A stretch of 64,000 nt of DNA from Phytophthora sp. 'mugwort' (taxonomy: Eukaryota > Oomycota > Peronosporomycetes > Peronosporales > Peronosporaceae). Shown here in pieces: positions 46,301 to 58,660 of this stretch. Position 1 is the first letter of the stretch; the number at the start of each line of letters is the position of its first letter. The stretch covers positions 2,666,001 to 2,730,000 of the forward strand of contig JAUCEF010000016.1 in the NCBI GenBank assembly GCA_033558025.1, given 5' to 3'. Made by a program: the position numbers and the translations under genes. The notes beneath the pieces were generated by a model, which saw nothing but the letters and a program-made list of their open reading frames with translations, did no database searches and was not told the origin of the DNA.

Positions 46301-47600
46301 TCGTAAGCTGTCACCGATCTCCACCACCGCTTCACGCAAGCGAATTAGTTTAAGCCGAAAATCAAACCAAACGCACCACGCAATACTCGACCACTCCATG
46401 CTATCAGTCGAGGTGGACAGCTTAAACGGGTGAACCAGACCAGCCAAATACCGCTTCACTCTGCATGTTCCATGTCGTCCACATTATCGAGCTCAAGCAA
46501 AGGATCTCCAACTTGCTGAGGTTCGGGGGAATTATTTCTTGAATAAACGCCTCGATAATCCTTTTGCGCGTCTCCAAGTGTCTTTAATGCTCTGTAAGCC
46601 ACAGCCCAAATGTCTCCCAATAACGCCGAAGCTGGCTGTAGTCTGCCAACGAACCCTCCACGCAATTCAAATTCAACGCCACATTACCTGACTTGAGCCA
46701 GATTCGATAGGTGTCCCTCCAGGCGACACTCGGAGGCCTGGAGCAGATTGGCGACGTACTCAGGCGGTGGAAGTCTTTAAAGGTAGGAGATGAAGAGCGT
46801 GCGGGGCGAGACGATGAAGAAGGCTTCTTGGCGAGGTTGCAAACCAAAAAGTGAGTGGGATTGATATCGATATTGTTCTCTACCTTCCTAGCTTATTTCT
46901 TCTACTGTCTTCGCTACCATGAGTTCTCTAATTCCATCAGATATCCCATATGTATAGAGGGGAGATGCAAAAGTTGTGGTCAAAGCGGGACACGAACCCG
47001 CTTCCTGCTGTCTCACATACAGAGACAAAACCAGCCGAGCTATAGAAAGCATGTGGTCTAGTATCATGAGTGGGTGTTAATACCAAATCCACATAACTTA
47101 CGCAAACCCACACATGCACAACATATGCAAACCGGCACTTCAGCACACGCAACATCACCTTCCAACAGTTTTATCATTTCCTCCGCGTCCATCGATCGAG
47201 GTTACGCGACGTGATTTTTCCACATACGCCAAATGACAGCCTCCGCCCGGAATGTTGATCCCCATCTTTCTTGAAGACGAACAACGACGTTTTGTAGGAC
47301 AGCCTTCGCAGTAGCGCCAGCTCGATCGGTCTGCTCGGGGCGAATGCATGACTCCTCGAACGTCCAGATCTTGGGCCCTTGTAATGGCAATACCGTGCTC
47401 GTAGATCAAGAGAGACACAGTTTCACCTCGGGTCTTCGCAAGCCACTGGTTCCACGCTTGTTGGACTTGCTGCGGTCAACAATTTGCCTTGAACGGCATC
47501 ACTTCTTTTTTTGTCACTGCTCAGCATTAAGAGGTCGCGTTGACCACTCACCATCGGTCTTCACGTCTCGACACTTCACGCGGGGGCTGAAGCGGTCCTA
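46301..47600. other. Transposon-derived sequence, poorly preserved
   Basis: Minus-strand frames at 46456-46665 (LQPASALLGDIWAVAYRALK) and 47202-47400 (GPKIWTFEESCIRPEQTDRA, then NVVVRLQERWGSTFRAEAVI) look like real but short protein fragments, probably of transposons. I cannot name a family. A tRNA-like sequence lies at 46976-47050. Confidence 0.35.
46976..47050 (-). pseudogene. tRNA-like sequence, probably a tRNA pseudogene or tRNA-derived SINE part
   Basis: On the minus strand a perfect T-arm (5-bp stem GCGGG/CCCGC around TTCGTGT), a 5-base variable loop and an anticodon arm with a GTG (His) reading can be drawn, plus a TAGCTCGGCTGG D-arm start. The acceptor stem does not pair (3' TTTGACC against 5' CTTTCTA) and the D-stem is poor. 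It is therefore not a functional tRNA gene as it stands. Confidence 0.45.
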
Positions 47601-50298
47601 GAGTTTCAGCTCACAATTGCATCCACAAGCGTGCCCCCCCCCCCCCCACCCCCACCCCCTGACGTGTCTCGTTGCCTAATCGCCGACTTGACGATGGGGC
47701 ACACCATAAGCTGGTATCGTTTCTTCCGGCTACTGGGAGCTGCGACTCTTTGGGAAGAACTCACTCTCGAGGTAGCGGGCGATCGTGAACCGGGTATGGC
47801 GCGAAACGTGTGCTACTCCGTTCGCGATATATGGTGCGTCCAGCCCACACTCCCAGTTTCCATATCGCTATGTGTAATGTCCAGCGCCGACGAAGGCCCC
47901 AACGAGAGCGTACGAGCCGCCCCGCTGCTGGCTTCGACGCCGCAAACATCTCTTTTAGAACCGTCTACGCATGGATATACGTCGTTTTTTTTTAGTAGGT
48001 GGTGCTGTTCGCTGGCGGTTTCCCCTCGGTCGATTGAGCCAATCGCCCAGGAAACTTCGAATAAAACTCACAATACAATACTTCAAAATTTGCCAGTTCC
48101 AAAAAGCTCACTCAAGTATTAGCTCACTCACTCAAGTATTATTGCACTCACTCATAAAATTCGTTTCGAAGATCGATATGCTATTTTCGATACTGCACCA
48201 AAATAAAGCGATTCCGTCAACATGAAACATCCAGCCAATAACTTAATCGGTGAGTTCTAATCAGAAATGAAATAAACGATTGCCGTGGTGCAACACTCAC
48301 ATCTAACCAAATCGTTTTACCAAAACCGTTGCGCGTGGGGTTTTTTATTTCAAAAGAAAAACTGACTTGACGACGTCCGGTCTCTGGAAAGCAGTATAGT
48401 GGCGCGCTTCTTTGTTGGCTCAAGAACGCACCCAAACAGTCTTCGGGCTCGCAGTAATCATTCTGATTGGAAGAAATTATAAAAAGGCAGATACTGATAT
48501 AACATCAGATCCCATGAAACTGCCTTTCAAAAGCACGATTCAGTCTAACAAAACCCTGTTTAGATATACACATTTTACACCTATGGCTTAACGTACTCGT
48601 ACTGCGAAGATTGCAGCGTTATTATTAAGCTCATCGGGCGTCTTCTTCCACCTGCGTTTACTTGCTGCTCTCGTGAACAACTTGTGGCGAGAATAATTTT
48701 GCCAAGTCCAAGACACGTCAGAGTCCTCGACATAGTACCAGTCTGCGACCTCCTTGACCTCTAGCTCTAACATTAAGGTGAAAATGAGAGCACCTTTGCG
48801 AAGGCCGTTGACCCACTTTGCCAGTTTTTATTTTCAGCATCTAGCGAAAACTTTGTTCTGATGCCCTTTGGGCTGCGTCTTCCTTTTGCTGCTGTCATTC
48901 TTGGCAGCGCCCTGGTCCTTAAGATATACTTCTCACGTACCCGCCTTAACACAATTTTGCAACAAGACTCAAATGACGATTCACTAAGGTCAAAATATAA
49001 CTCAGGAAGCTATGCGATATCTTTGGACTCCCCGATCCTCAAGCGGCTGTAGGCATATGCCGGCACGGGGGGCTGTAGGCAGAACTTATGGTAGTCGCAA
49101 ATTTCCTGCGCTCTGTGTTAATATTTCTTGAGGGTCGACGGGACTTAATCGCAGACTCTGGTTTAAATAAAACTTACTTTTCAATAAACTTTTTATAATT
49201 TTTGAAACTAAAATATTTTTTTAAAATGATAGCTAGTAGAGAAGGAGTAGAGCCCATAATTCCGGTAGCGTAGCAGGAAATATTGTGAGCCAGAAGTCGA
49301 TATAGAAAGTAGAAGTTTACACCGTAGAAAGTGTAGAGTGGATAGTGACTATCGATAGGAATCAAAATCAGCGGTAATCACCGGAATAAAAACCTCCGCC
49401 AAAAAATGGTATTCCCAGCTTCTCCAGTACCAATTACCAGTAATCCAGTATCCAGACTCCAGATTTATGTGTTGTATTTATTGTTTGTGTTGACAAGTAG
49501 TTTTTAAAGGATCACGGAATTAGATAGGATCACCGTAATCTAGCTGTTAATTGGCACCCACTGTACAGCCTAACCCACTCACAGTAAAAAAACGAATGTA
49601 CAAAAGAATCTTATGAACGGTACTACTGTTATATTCTCCTGGTAAAACAACCTGTCAACTACGTCGTCATCTTTCAGCCTACTTAAAGAATCTTATGAAC
49701 GGTACTACTGTTATATTCTCCTGGTAGAACAACTTGTCAACTACGTCGTCATCCCAGCCTACTTACATGTTCGTCAATTAACGATAGAGCATCCAGCGCA
49801 CTCACAAGCGCTTCGTCGACTGTGCAGGAGTCACTTGTCTCGATCTTGGCCCCTTCCCGCTCGTCAAACATCAAGTCGATTCGCTAGAAGCCACCATGAT
49901 AGTCTTGGTGCTCATCCCGCTCTACGCAGCATGCAGCCACCGTATTAGCCGCTTCCTGTCCGGTGGTTGGTTCCAGCTTGGTTTCCTCGCTGTCCCTCGG
50001 AGTAGCGCACTCAGCGCGCAAGTAATCAGCCCACTCCCCTCTCATGCGGTCTTTTTTTCAACGGCTTATTCCAGGATATATTCGCAGGCTGACAGCAGTG
50101 GGTATATTTTCTGTGGGTGACAATTTAAAAAAATCCACGTGGGTTACTGATTGGTCAGCTGGGTAGGGTGACAATTAACAAAGGCGGACAATTAACAGCT
50201 AGATATCGGTACCTTTGGTTCCAAGCAATGCATAATTTCATTAGTGGTTTCTTTTTTTTTTTTTAATATTACTAAAATGCTTTCCTAGGAAATCACAG
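47601..50298. other. AT-rich intergenic stretch without genes
   Basis: No coding region can be supported. It holds a 14-C run (47634-47647), repeated TCACTCAAGTATT units near 48,110-48,145, an AT-rich core (48,150-49,560), and an 82-bp tandem duplication at 49603-49764. Confidence 0.5.
49603..49764. repeat. Tandem duplication of about 82 bp
   Basis: 49603-49684 and 49685-49764 both begin AAAGAATCTTATGAACGG and end AGCCTACTT; they differ by two substitutions and a small deletion. Confidence 0.9.
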
Positions 50299-50376
50299 GA
50301 CACGATGGCCGAGCGGTCTAAGGCGCTGGTTTTAGGCACCAGTCTTCGGGCGTGGGTTCGAATCCCACTCGTGTCA
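50299..50376 (+). tRNA. tRNA-Leu (anticodon UAG)
   Basis: The acceptor stem GACACGA pairs perfectly with TCGTGTC, followed by A as discriminator. The D-arm begins TGGCCGAGCGGTCTAAGGC, typical of leucine tRNAs. The anticodon arm is CTGGT-TTTAGGC-ACCAG with TAG at positions 34-36. The long variable arm (TCTTCGGGC) marks a type II tRNA, and the T-arm GTGGG-TTCGAAT-CCCAC is perfect. No intron. It decodes CUA (and possibly other CUN) codons. It appears functional, although it stands alone in transposon-rich DNA. Confidence 0.95.
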
Positions 50377-50380
50377 TTTT
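50377..50380 (+). terminator. RNA polymerase III terminator of tRNA-Leu
   Basis: TTTT directly after the discriminator base. Confidence 0.7.
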
Positions 50381-52982
50381 ACATAATCTTATTCAGGACA
50401 TTGTATTGCAGAATGAAGCGGTGCCAATGATAGATTTCATTACGCGGCCAAATCATCGGTCGCCCTACGCATTTTGTACTAAGCTTTGTGAATTGTAGCC
50501 AATCTTGCCGTTGGTGGCCGGTTCAACAACTTGGGCTGCACCGATTAATACAACTCTCAAGTATTTTGGGGTCGGCCAAACTCATTCCATCTGGCCGACC
50601 TTAAGAAAGGATGCGAGTGGTTGCAGCTGTTTGCGGACGGTCTGGGATTGCTGTTCCTACTGGGGCGAAAAAAATCGTCTTCTTTAGAATGGAGGAAATT
50701 ACGACTCACCTAGAATTCGTCCGACTTTGAACGTCAGACGGTCGCGTGGAGGGACGGCAAACTGCAACTGAACTTCGAGGGTGACAAACTTCTGGCCCAC
50801 ATTCCAATGTTCAGAAACCCGTCGATCCGAGATGCAACAGGCGCCATGCTAACAGAAAAAATATTATTGAGTACGAACCTGTGTCATTGCGGAATTAATC
50901 ACCGAGCGTACCGACACCGACTAAAAAGCCGGCACAAAAACTCAGCAGTTTGCGGATCCATGTCCATCACTCCCGTAGTAAAATCGAATTAAAAAATACC
51001 AATACTACGATGGAGCACGTAATTTAAACCAATCGAACAACAAGATTTATATGTTAATTTAACAATTCAGGTCCTTTTGTTGTCCGACTGGACGTTTTAT
51101 TGCTGTTGTTGATATAATTTCATCCAATCAAATCCTGACTTCTGTCAGTGCCGAGTTTTTTGTCGGGTGCAGTAGCTGAACTATACTATGTAGAATAGGG
51201 CTCAGCGCTGCCGTTTTTCTTAGTCGTTATCTGTACAGGACGGCCGGCTGTCGTACAATAACGACATAAGAAAAGAAAAAACAATATTCGTCCCCCAAGT
51301 TGAGTCGGTGGATCTGCTTGGAATCCCACCACTAACACTTATGGACAGGCTTCCCGCAAGTGTGAAAGCGCAGTACCCCCCCCCCCGGTACTAAAGCTTA
51401 ATATGGAAGCATGTGACGTTTACACATGCTTGATATCAAGCATATGAAAACCTGTCAATTGAGCCGAATAATTCTGCGATGCACAGGGGTGCCAATCGTC
51501 ACAGATAGTTCGACGTAACCATTCCCTATCCTGGCCAGTACGCACCTTTTCCGTGCGAATGTTTGACAGCCGTTCATTAAAATAACACATGGAGTTAAAT
51601 ACCGCAGCGCAGGAGGCATTCCTGCGTTGGAGGGACGACGGGTGCAGAGCGAGCGAACCTTATTCATGAGCCCCACGAGTTCTTAGACTGCGCGAGGACC
51701 GCGACGCACACTTCGACAACGAGGAGGGGACAGTTGGGAGGCGGCGGCGCCGTCAGCACCAATAACCCAACTCCCAGCCGACAGCCTTGATGACGGTAAC
51801 TCACCGTCGCCGGCGCGATAAGCTACCAGAAGAACGGAACACTGCCGGGCTTCTACAACCTATACCAAGCTTGCTTTGGGAAAGCGCCCGCGGCGGGTTT
51901 GTACGCCGACGAGCTTGCGGAGACTGCGGCAAATGCTGAGTTGGAGGGAGACGACGAAGACGAAGACTTCAGCACCGCGGAGGAGAAACTAAACGGCGAC
52001 GCTGAGACCAAGAGGGCAATCACGCCGCCCTCCATCCCACGCAGCGAGCCCTCCCGACGAAAAATAGATCGCAAGCCGTGCCGACGCCGGTTACGAAGTC
52101 GACAAGGAAAGGGAAGCTCAAGCGGGGACCTCGACGACGACACGAGCTCCGAAGCAAGCGCGAAAAGATAGCCCCAATGTTACAGCAAGTGACGACTCGA
52201 GCAGGTTGGTTGTGGGACGCCAAATAAGACAATACTACAAGCAAGAGGTGGCGGATCGTATGAACGCAATATTTTCACGCACAGAGTAGAGAAAACAAGT
52301 TGAGGTTGAACCAGGTTATGGCTAATGTGTGCACTGCAAATTTGAGCTCATGAGACTATGCGGTGTAGTGGGCTTCTGCTGGCGCGTACTTCTCCGGTTC
52401 GAAAAAATATTTATCAGTTCACTAAATCAGCAATATATGTTGTCCTACATGGCTGATCGTGGTGCTTCACCCCTTACTGCCAGCACCATTGTATGTAGAA
52501 GCGAAATATATTTTTTGGTTCAGCTTTTCGCGCCTCTAGTTTGATTTTTGGTCGTTTGCAGTGTCATTTTAGAGAGGCGCTCGTTTTTTTCGCAGTGAAG
52601 TCAATAAATATCAGAAATAAATCTGAAAATACTCTCGAGAAAGAGGAAAATCACAGCAGGCGCTAGATGCTTCAAGAACATCCGTATTATTCTTAGCACA
52701 AAGGACTGACGGAACACGCCGAGGCTTAACCCTTGTAAGGCGGTATTCTGTATTACACAGGATATGGGATCTCGCAGGACATAATATTCAGGTGGCTTGC
52801 CAACACACGAAAATTCCGCATATATTGTTTTCTATAGATACAGGTTAGGGTTTTCCACCATGGCGGATTCATGAGGGGCAAATAGACAGGGGATTTCAGG
52901 TTTTATGAGAAAATACGATATAAACCTGCGAGAGGTCTGCGGCTCGCCCCCTCACCACCGTTCATTTTGGAAATCAGAAAAC
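50381..52982. other. Unassigned sequence
   Basis: No gene can be named. An acidic/basic open stretch at 51899-52171 (DEDEDFSTAEEKLNGDAE, then RRKIDRKPCRRR) is preceded in the same frame by FYNLYQACFGKAPAAG; it may be a transposon fragment. An 11-C run is at 51376-51386. Confidence 0.35.
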
Positions 52983-55880
52983 GATGACGGACCAGGCGGA
53001 ACACTTTTGCGCAATTCTGGCGCGAGCTGAGGGCTGCAGGGTGGAAGGCCCGCTTACCTGCTGGAATGTGTCGCCTCATCGCTACGTGAAACCAGGCGTG
53101 AAAGGGCGGCTTAACGCGTCACATCAAGGCATATACTTCTTTGTTGGTACGTTGCTCATTTGAACGCTTAGTATGCCACTCTACTAACGATGCTGTGCTA
53201 TTCAGGGGAAGAATAAGTTATGTCATTTGGGCGCAACGTCGGCTTGCTCGAGGTTTCCAGCCTACCGCGCGCACCCCCTTCTCCCCCTCCCTCAACCGCT
53301 GTGGCTGCTCCCTCCAGGGAGCCCGCTGTCTTCGATATGCCCGTTGCCCATGAGACGCCCACGGCCGAGACTCCCGACGACGAGACGCCCACGACCGAGA
53401 CGCCCACGACCGAGACGCCCACGACGTGACGCCCACGATCGAGGCACCCGATGTTGACATGTTCAATGCCGACATGCCGGAGGCGGACACGTCGGCGACG
53501 AGACTCCGGAAGCACGATGCCCTCCACCGTCGCCCGCCATTGCATCAGAGAAAGAAAATGAGGAGGAGTTTGACGATCGCACCGCTGAAAAAAAAAAACA
53601 GTTGAGTCTGGACTCGATGAATTTGATTGCGATCAATTCATTGACGCCATGCGCGCAGCAATTATTCAACCCTGTTAGCGTAGATGACGTGAATCTCAGG
53701 ACATGCATTTAAAGCTGATGGTGAAGATGAGTCGGTGAGCGATGCGGTGGAAGATCCCCTGGTTCTGGTGGATTCCTACGAGAGTGAAGTGCAGTCAGAT
53801 AGCGACATTGAGGATGAGTTCAATCTATTTGAGCAAGACGACGATGCGATGCGTGAGATGGGAGCGTCTAGGTGGAATGTGTATGACGAACACCATTCTA
53901 GTACGTCTGTACAATACGGAAAAGATGTGGTTGTTCTCCAGCAATTCTGTAGTATTTGGTGTCATTGTGCTGTATGAAAGCGCTTATGCTGACGGTGTTT
54001 GATACTATTCTTTATGATTCTGAGTTTAGGCAACCTACAACTTGATGATGCCAGCGATCTGTGCGATGGAGATTACGGTCCTACTCAATCTGCAGCGGCG
54101 TATGCCCATTCGCCTCTGGATATGTTCTTTTACTTTCTTCCGAAAAACCTGTGGTTTCGAATCGCCGATGCGACAGCGACATAGGGGGAATGCATCTGAA
54201 GTGACGCGGAGAAACAACATGCCAGGCAGCTTGATGCCCAAGTGAAGGACCCAGCAAACGGTGCAACCGCTAGAGGAGTTGGTGGCGAAGCTGACGAAGA
54301 CCAAATCGATCAAAGCTCACGAAATTCTTCACGTCGTGGGGCTTCTGATAGCTCCTTCGCTTTGCAGTCACACAGATGGTCTGGAGAAACACTGGCAAAA
54401 CGATGAAGACGGTGCGATTCCGCGCGGAACGGTTAATCGGTTCAGGACGCGTGATCGGTTCAAAACAATCACGAGCTATCTTCATTTTGAGTGCAACGCC
54501 GTCGGTGAATCAACGGAAGACAAAGCGTGGAAGGTGCGACCCGTGCTACAGGCTCTGAGAAGACATTTCGTAGGGGTTATCGTCTGGGACCACGCATTAG
54601 TTTCGATGAGGGCACGATTCCAAACCGGAGCAAGCTCAATCCATTTGAGTATATAATAAGGATAAGCCGCACAAGTACGGCACGAAGGTGTACAGGACTT
54701 GTTGTGCGGATTCCAGATACTAATTCAGGTAATCCTCATTATTCTAGATGCTACAGAATATTTTTTTCTGCTCCTACAGAATATGCTTAGTAGTGACTGA
54801 CATATGCTGTACCGTGTTCTGTATCATGTTTTGTATCATATCATACAGAATCGAAGTGTATTTGGGCGCGTCGACGACTCAAAGAGGGCACAGACGGCCG
54901 CACGACGGAAGGAAGCGAAGAAGAGAACAAAAGGTGCCGCCCAGAAAGCTATTTTCCGCAACCTATTCAAGGCGCTTGTTGGTCAGCCAGGCAAGCGACT
55001 CATCATTGCCGACAACTTTACACTCGTGCGCTCTGTCGCTGAAGTTGCTGGACCTGGGCTTATACTATGTTGGAACACATCGCAATGACCGTCTCGGCTG
55101 GCCTACAAACTTCGAGTTCAAGCAGAAAAAGCGGCCAAAGCGCATGGTTCGTGGTTCGTACCGTATTGCTCAGTGCAAGACTTACCCGTCGCTCGTTGAT
55201 TGCAGTCTCACGGATGGGCTCTAAGCCAGTGAGCATGATTACCACTGGTTGCGCAACAGCGCCAGCTGCCGTCCCAGAAAGGAAAAGGATCCGCGGTGCC
55301 TCAATTGGTACCATGTCCTCAATTAGTGGCAGATTATCATGTAAGGGAGGCCTTGACAACACGACCAGATTCGCCTACAGGGGTACTCCATCCAGCGCTG
55401 CATAGCCTTCAAGAAATAATATTGACAGCTCATCGTCGGCTTTTTGGACATGACCATAGTCGACGGCTTCATCATCCACAAGCTCATCATGAAGAAGGAA
55501 GACAATGATATACCCACACATACAGAGTATATATATATATACGTCGGCTGCACGTCGAGCTATTGGGGGTTACTGGCGCAAGATTGCGCAGCAACATAAG
55601 CGTCGAAGACTTGGTCTCGGCTCCAATTCCTGCCAGTGAGTACCAGCTACAAAACCAGGAGAACTACTAAAGTTCGAGTGGACAGCGCAAATGTCGTTAG
55701 CATCTCTGCAAGGTGTGCTCGGCACTAGCGCCGTCGAAAACAAAGGGGTTCGAAACCAGCTAACTGCCAGACCTGCACGGAATATCATGGCGGCTACGTA
55801 TCGCTCTGTAATTGCGTCCGCCGTCAAGAAATCGGCAACAAGTCCACGTGCGACCAGAGCTGGCATGATACTTAGGTAAA
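52983..55880 (+). pseudogene. Decayed PiggyBac transposase gene
   Basis: ATG at 52983 opens MTDQAEHFCAILARAEG to YFFVG, with a likely intron (53143-53204). Then come a stop where GEEY is expected, a Thr/Pro/Glu repeat (about 53370-53430), and an acidic region. From 54261 the PiggyBac domain appears: EKHWQNDEDGAIPRGTV, FKTITSYLHFECNA, DKAWKVRPVLQALRRHF, SFDEGTIPNRSKLNPF (first Asp), KPHKYGTKVYRT, RLIIADNFTLVRSVAE (second Asp) and then RMGSKPVSMITTGC, where WMDxKPV should hold the third Asp. The C-terminal cysteine-rich domain survives in shifted frames (CKVCSAL..., then NCQTCTEYHGGYVSLCNCVR, 55700-55830). Family knowledge: PiggyBac moves between TTAA sites; the flanking TTAA and termini were not found. 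Confidence 0.8.
53370..53432 (+). repeat. 15-bp tandem repeat coding for Glu-Thr-Pro-Thr-Thr
   Basis: Three to four copies of GAGACGCCCACGACC in the PiggyBac N-terminal region. Confidence 0.8.
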
Positions 55881-57060
55881 CGGCACCGCCGTTCCCGCAC
55901 ACCTGCAGCAGCGCATCCGCTTCCGCAAGCGCAAACACGCAGAAGCTAAAGATGAAGAGAAATAAGGTTAGTACAGGCAGCGTCGGCTTCTTACACAATA
56001 CATAACATCTTACCTCATCCCTTCGATTGGTGGCAAACACGGTCTAGTCCAGGTCTACCAACCTTTCGGCTAAGTTCTTACTTGGTGCGCGAACACGTGG
56101 CAGTGACTGGCAGCTTTTGACGCGCTCAGAACAGTGCCAGTCGTTTGGCGCGAAATAGAGTAGCATCAGATTAGAGGGGCTACTAGTATGTAGAGATTCT
56201 GCGACAAGAGCACATCATTTTCGATCATCGGCTAGCCAATAAAGTCGCGAGAAATAGGATCTGAGACTGGTATCGCAACGTTTTTGACAGGAAAGCGCTA
56301 ATTTATGTACCAATTCGCAGCGTTTACTTGCATGACCATTGCGAACGGCTTGCAATAGCATAACTTTTGCGGGTTTTCAAGTACTTTCATTAAGATAACA
56401 ATCTACCCTATCTCTTTAATACAGAATAAATTTTCGCTTTACGTGGGTTAAGGTCGTAGAGTCCCCTGGGAACAGGAGTGTTCGTGAGAAATACTATGCT
56501 GGGATTTCGGTAGGCTATGGGACCACGAAGCCTCCACCGCTCGATCACAAACGTGGAGACGAAGCGTACAATGAAGTAATGGGGACGATCGATCGAACAG
56601 GGGGGGCGCGATCGGATCGGTACATTCTTTCTGGCAGATTGGCATACAGGTTCGGACATACGGGATCTGGCAGATCGGGCCGATCGGTGTTCACGGATCG
56701 GCACAGACATGCTATCGTCTGAGATCTGGGAGATCGGGCGGATCGATGGCGGGATCAGACAGAACTGGCCGATCTGGCGCCCGCAGATCGGGCAGATCGG
56801 ACTGATCCGGCATTCAGGATCTGGTAGATCGGTATACATGTTCCGACATCTGCGATCTGGCAGGTCGACATACACGTTCCGATATCAGCGATCTGGCCGA
56901 GCGGTATCCGATCAGCAATCATTCTCGGAGATGGGCAAGTGTGAAGCCGGTACGTGTTGAGTGGTTGGAGAGGGAGATGGATCAGGGTAGTCGGGTGGTA
57001 CGACGTAGGGTTCAAGATGGGAAGATAGGACAAGAAAAGAATAAACAACAATCAGAATCG
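55881..57060. repeat. Non-coding region with GATC-rich array
   Basis: No gene. At 56580-56940 the tetramer GATC occurs about 24 times, in units like GATCTGGCAGATCGG. Similar GATC-rich sequence occurs at 62,400-63,760, inside and beside a chromovirus fragment, so this may be an LTR of a related element. Confidence 0.5.
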
Positions 57061-58660
57061 AATTTTTATTGGACGGCTTAGGCGTTTTTAAGTGCCGCAG
57101 GAAGGGACCTACATTGGCCCTCCAAAGTATCCACTAGTCCAAGATAGCAGAAAAAAGCGTCGCGATGAGAGAATCGGATCGTATGTTGGCCGACCATCCC
57201 CCACGCTAGCGAACTTCTGCTCAGGCGCATACCCCGATCGATCGGCATTCAGTGCTTGGCCGACCATCATCTCGACTCTCAACTCGCAAGATCCCGCTAA
57301 AGGAAGCGGCAAGCAACCAAAGGAAATTAAAAGAACAACGCCACACGGCAACCTCGGCCTCGGATCAAGTTTATGGCGCTCAGCTACAGCACCGTATCTC
57401 CGACAAGTTGATTAATGCTGGTAATGTCCACCGGCTAAGCAAGCTTCGGGTCCAGGCAAAAAATCGGTCATTTTGTCTGGGCCATGGCTACTGGTGCGAA
57501 CATCATCATCCATTCCGACTGGAAACTCATTTCTTCGCCGAGTCGCGCCAAAAGCTTGTTCGGGCTCGGCGTGACAGTGTCGCGTGTTGCCCTTGGCACT
57601 AGGGTGGGCGTTCCCCTTGAACAACACCGTGATCTTCAACGTGATCTTCATCGTCCACATCGTCGTGGGTTTAGCGGCGAGGTTGCGCTCCACTGCGCGC
57701 GGATTTCCCATCCGGCTCACTTGGAGCGACATATCGCCGAGTTCCGCGCGCAACACGGCTGTCGTCTTCACATACTCGACTTCAGCCTTCTTCTCGTACT
57801 CTTCATCACTTCCTCCTCCATCTTCTTGGTCTTCAGGCTCGTCTTCATCAAACCGAGTATTGCCGACGATATCAGGTCAGCGGTCAGCTCACCATCCCGC
57901 GAGGGGTGAACCTCCGGCTGTCGTTGGGTCGACTCCTCTTGGCGTCGACGATCCCTTGATCATCCTGCTCAGTGCTTTAACCTTGGTTAACTTGGCGCCT
58001 GCGAAAACAAGGACACCCTGTTCCCGGGTCGCGGCAGCGGTTGTGGTGTTGCAGCACACATAAATTCGTAAGATGTGGATACTAGGCAAGATGCACAACA
58101 ATAGCCGAGCTAGTCGGCCCTTGTTGGCCTGCGCTAGGTTCCCCTAGCGGTTCGGCCCTTCCGTGACAGTGGTGTCTTGCTTCCGCCGAGACCAAGTGCC
58201 CCAAGCCAGTCAATACACAGAGATCAGCTGAGCTGATTGCCTCTGGCTTAGATACCCCGTCCCGCTAAAGAGCGGTCGACGGCGCTTTAGCGCTTTGACG
58301 GGTAGCCGAGAGCAACGATTTCTTGGCTAAAAGCGTTACGGTACTCGGGTTGTACGGCGTACCGGCCCGCCGAGTCGGCAGCACTTGCTCCTTCGCGCTT
58401 GGCGAGACACGCCGTTCCCCGGGCCGACCTAGTTCTCTTGGCTTCCATTCAACACCTTACAAGCTACCCCTCTCGGATGTCAACGGTAACCAGAATCCAG
58501 CCCCTACAGGGACTTACCCGACAGTGTACACTTGTCTTGGACTTGGAAAGAGTTACACTGTTATTATTTATCTTCCGGGAGCGCAAGGGGCTCCTCCTAT
58601 TGCTAAGCATGTTCCTATATAAATATCAAGTGAAATGAAGTGTGGTCGGCTCTCAACCGA
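57061..58660 (-). other. LTR-retrotransposon-type remnant, family unclear
   Basis: Minus-strand frames hold pieces that look coding (VKALSRMIKGSSTPRGVDPT at about 58000; VLRAELGDMSLQVSRMG at about 57750; AVERNLA), interrupted by stops. At 58,130-58,320 the sequence has LTR character (GCGGTCGACGGCGCTTTAGCGC). It probably belongs to a gypsy element, but no diagnostic domain was found. Confidence 0.35.

Noticed and set aside
55570..56040. 156-codon minus-strand frame with a signal-peptide-like hydrophobic stretch
   Set aside because: It overlaps, on the opposite strand, the cysteine-rich end of the PiggyBac gene, and the hydrophobic run is the complement of a Lys-rich segment.
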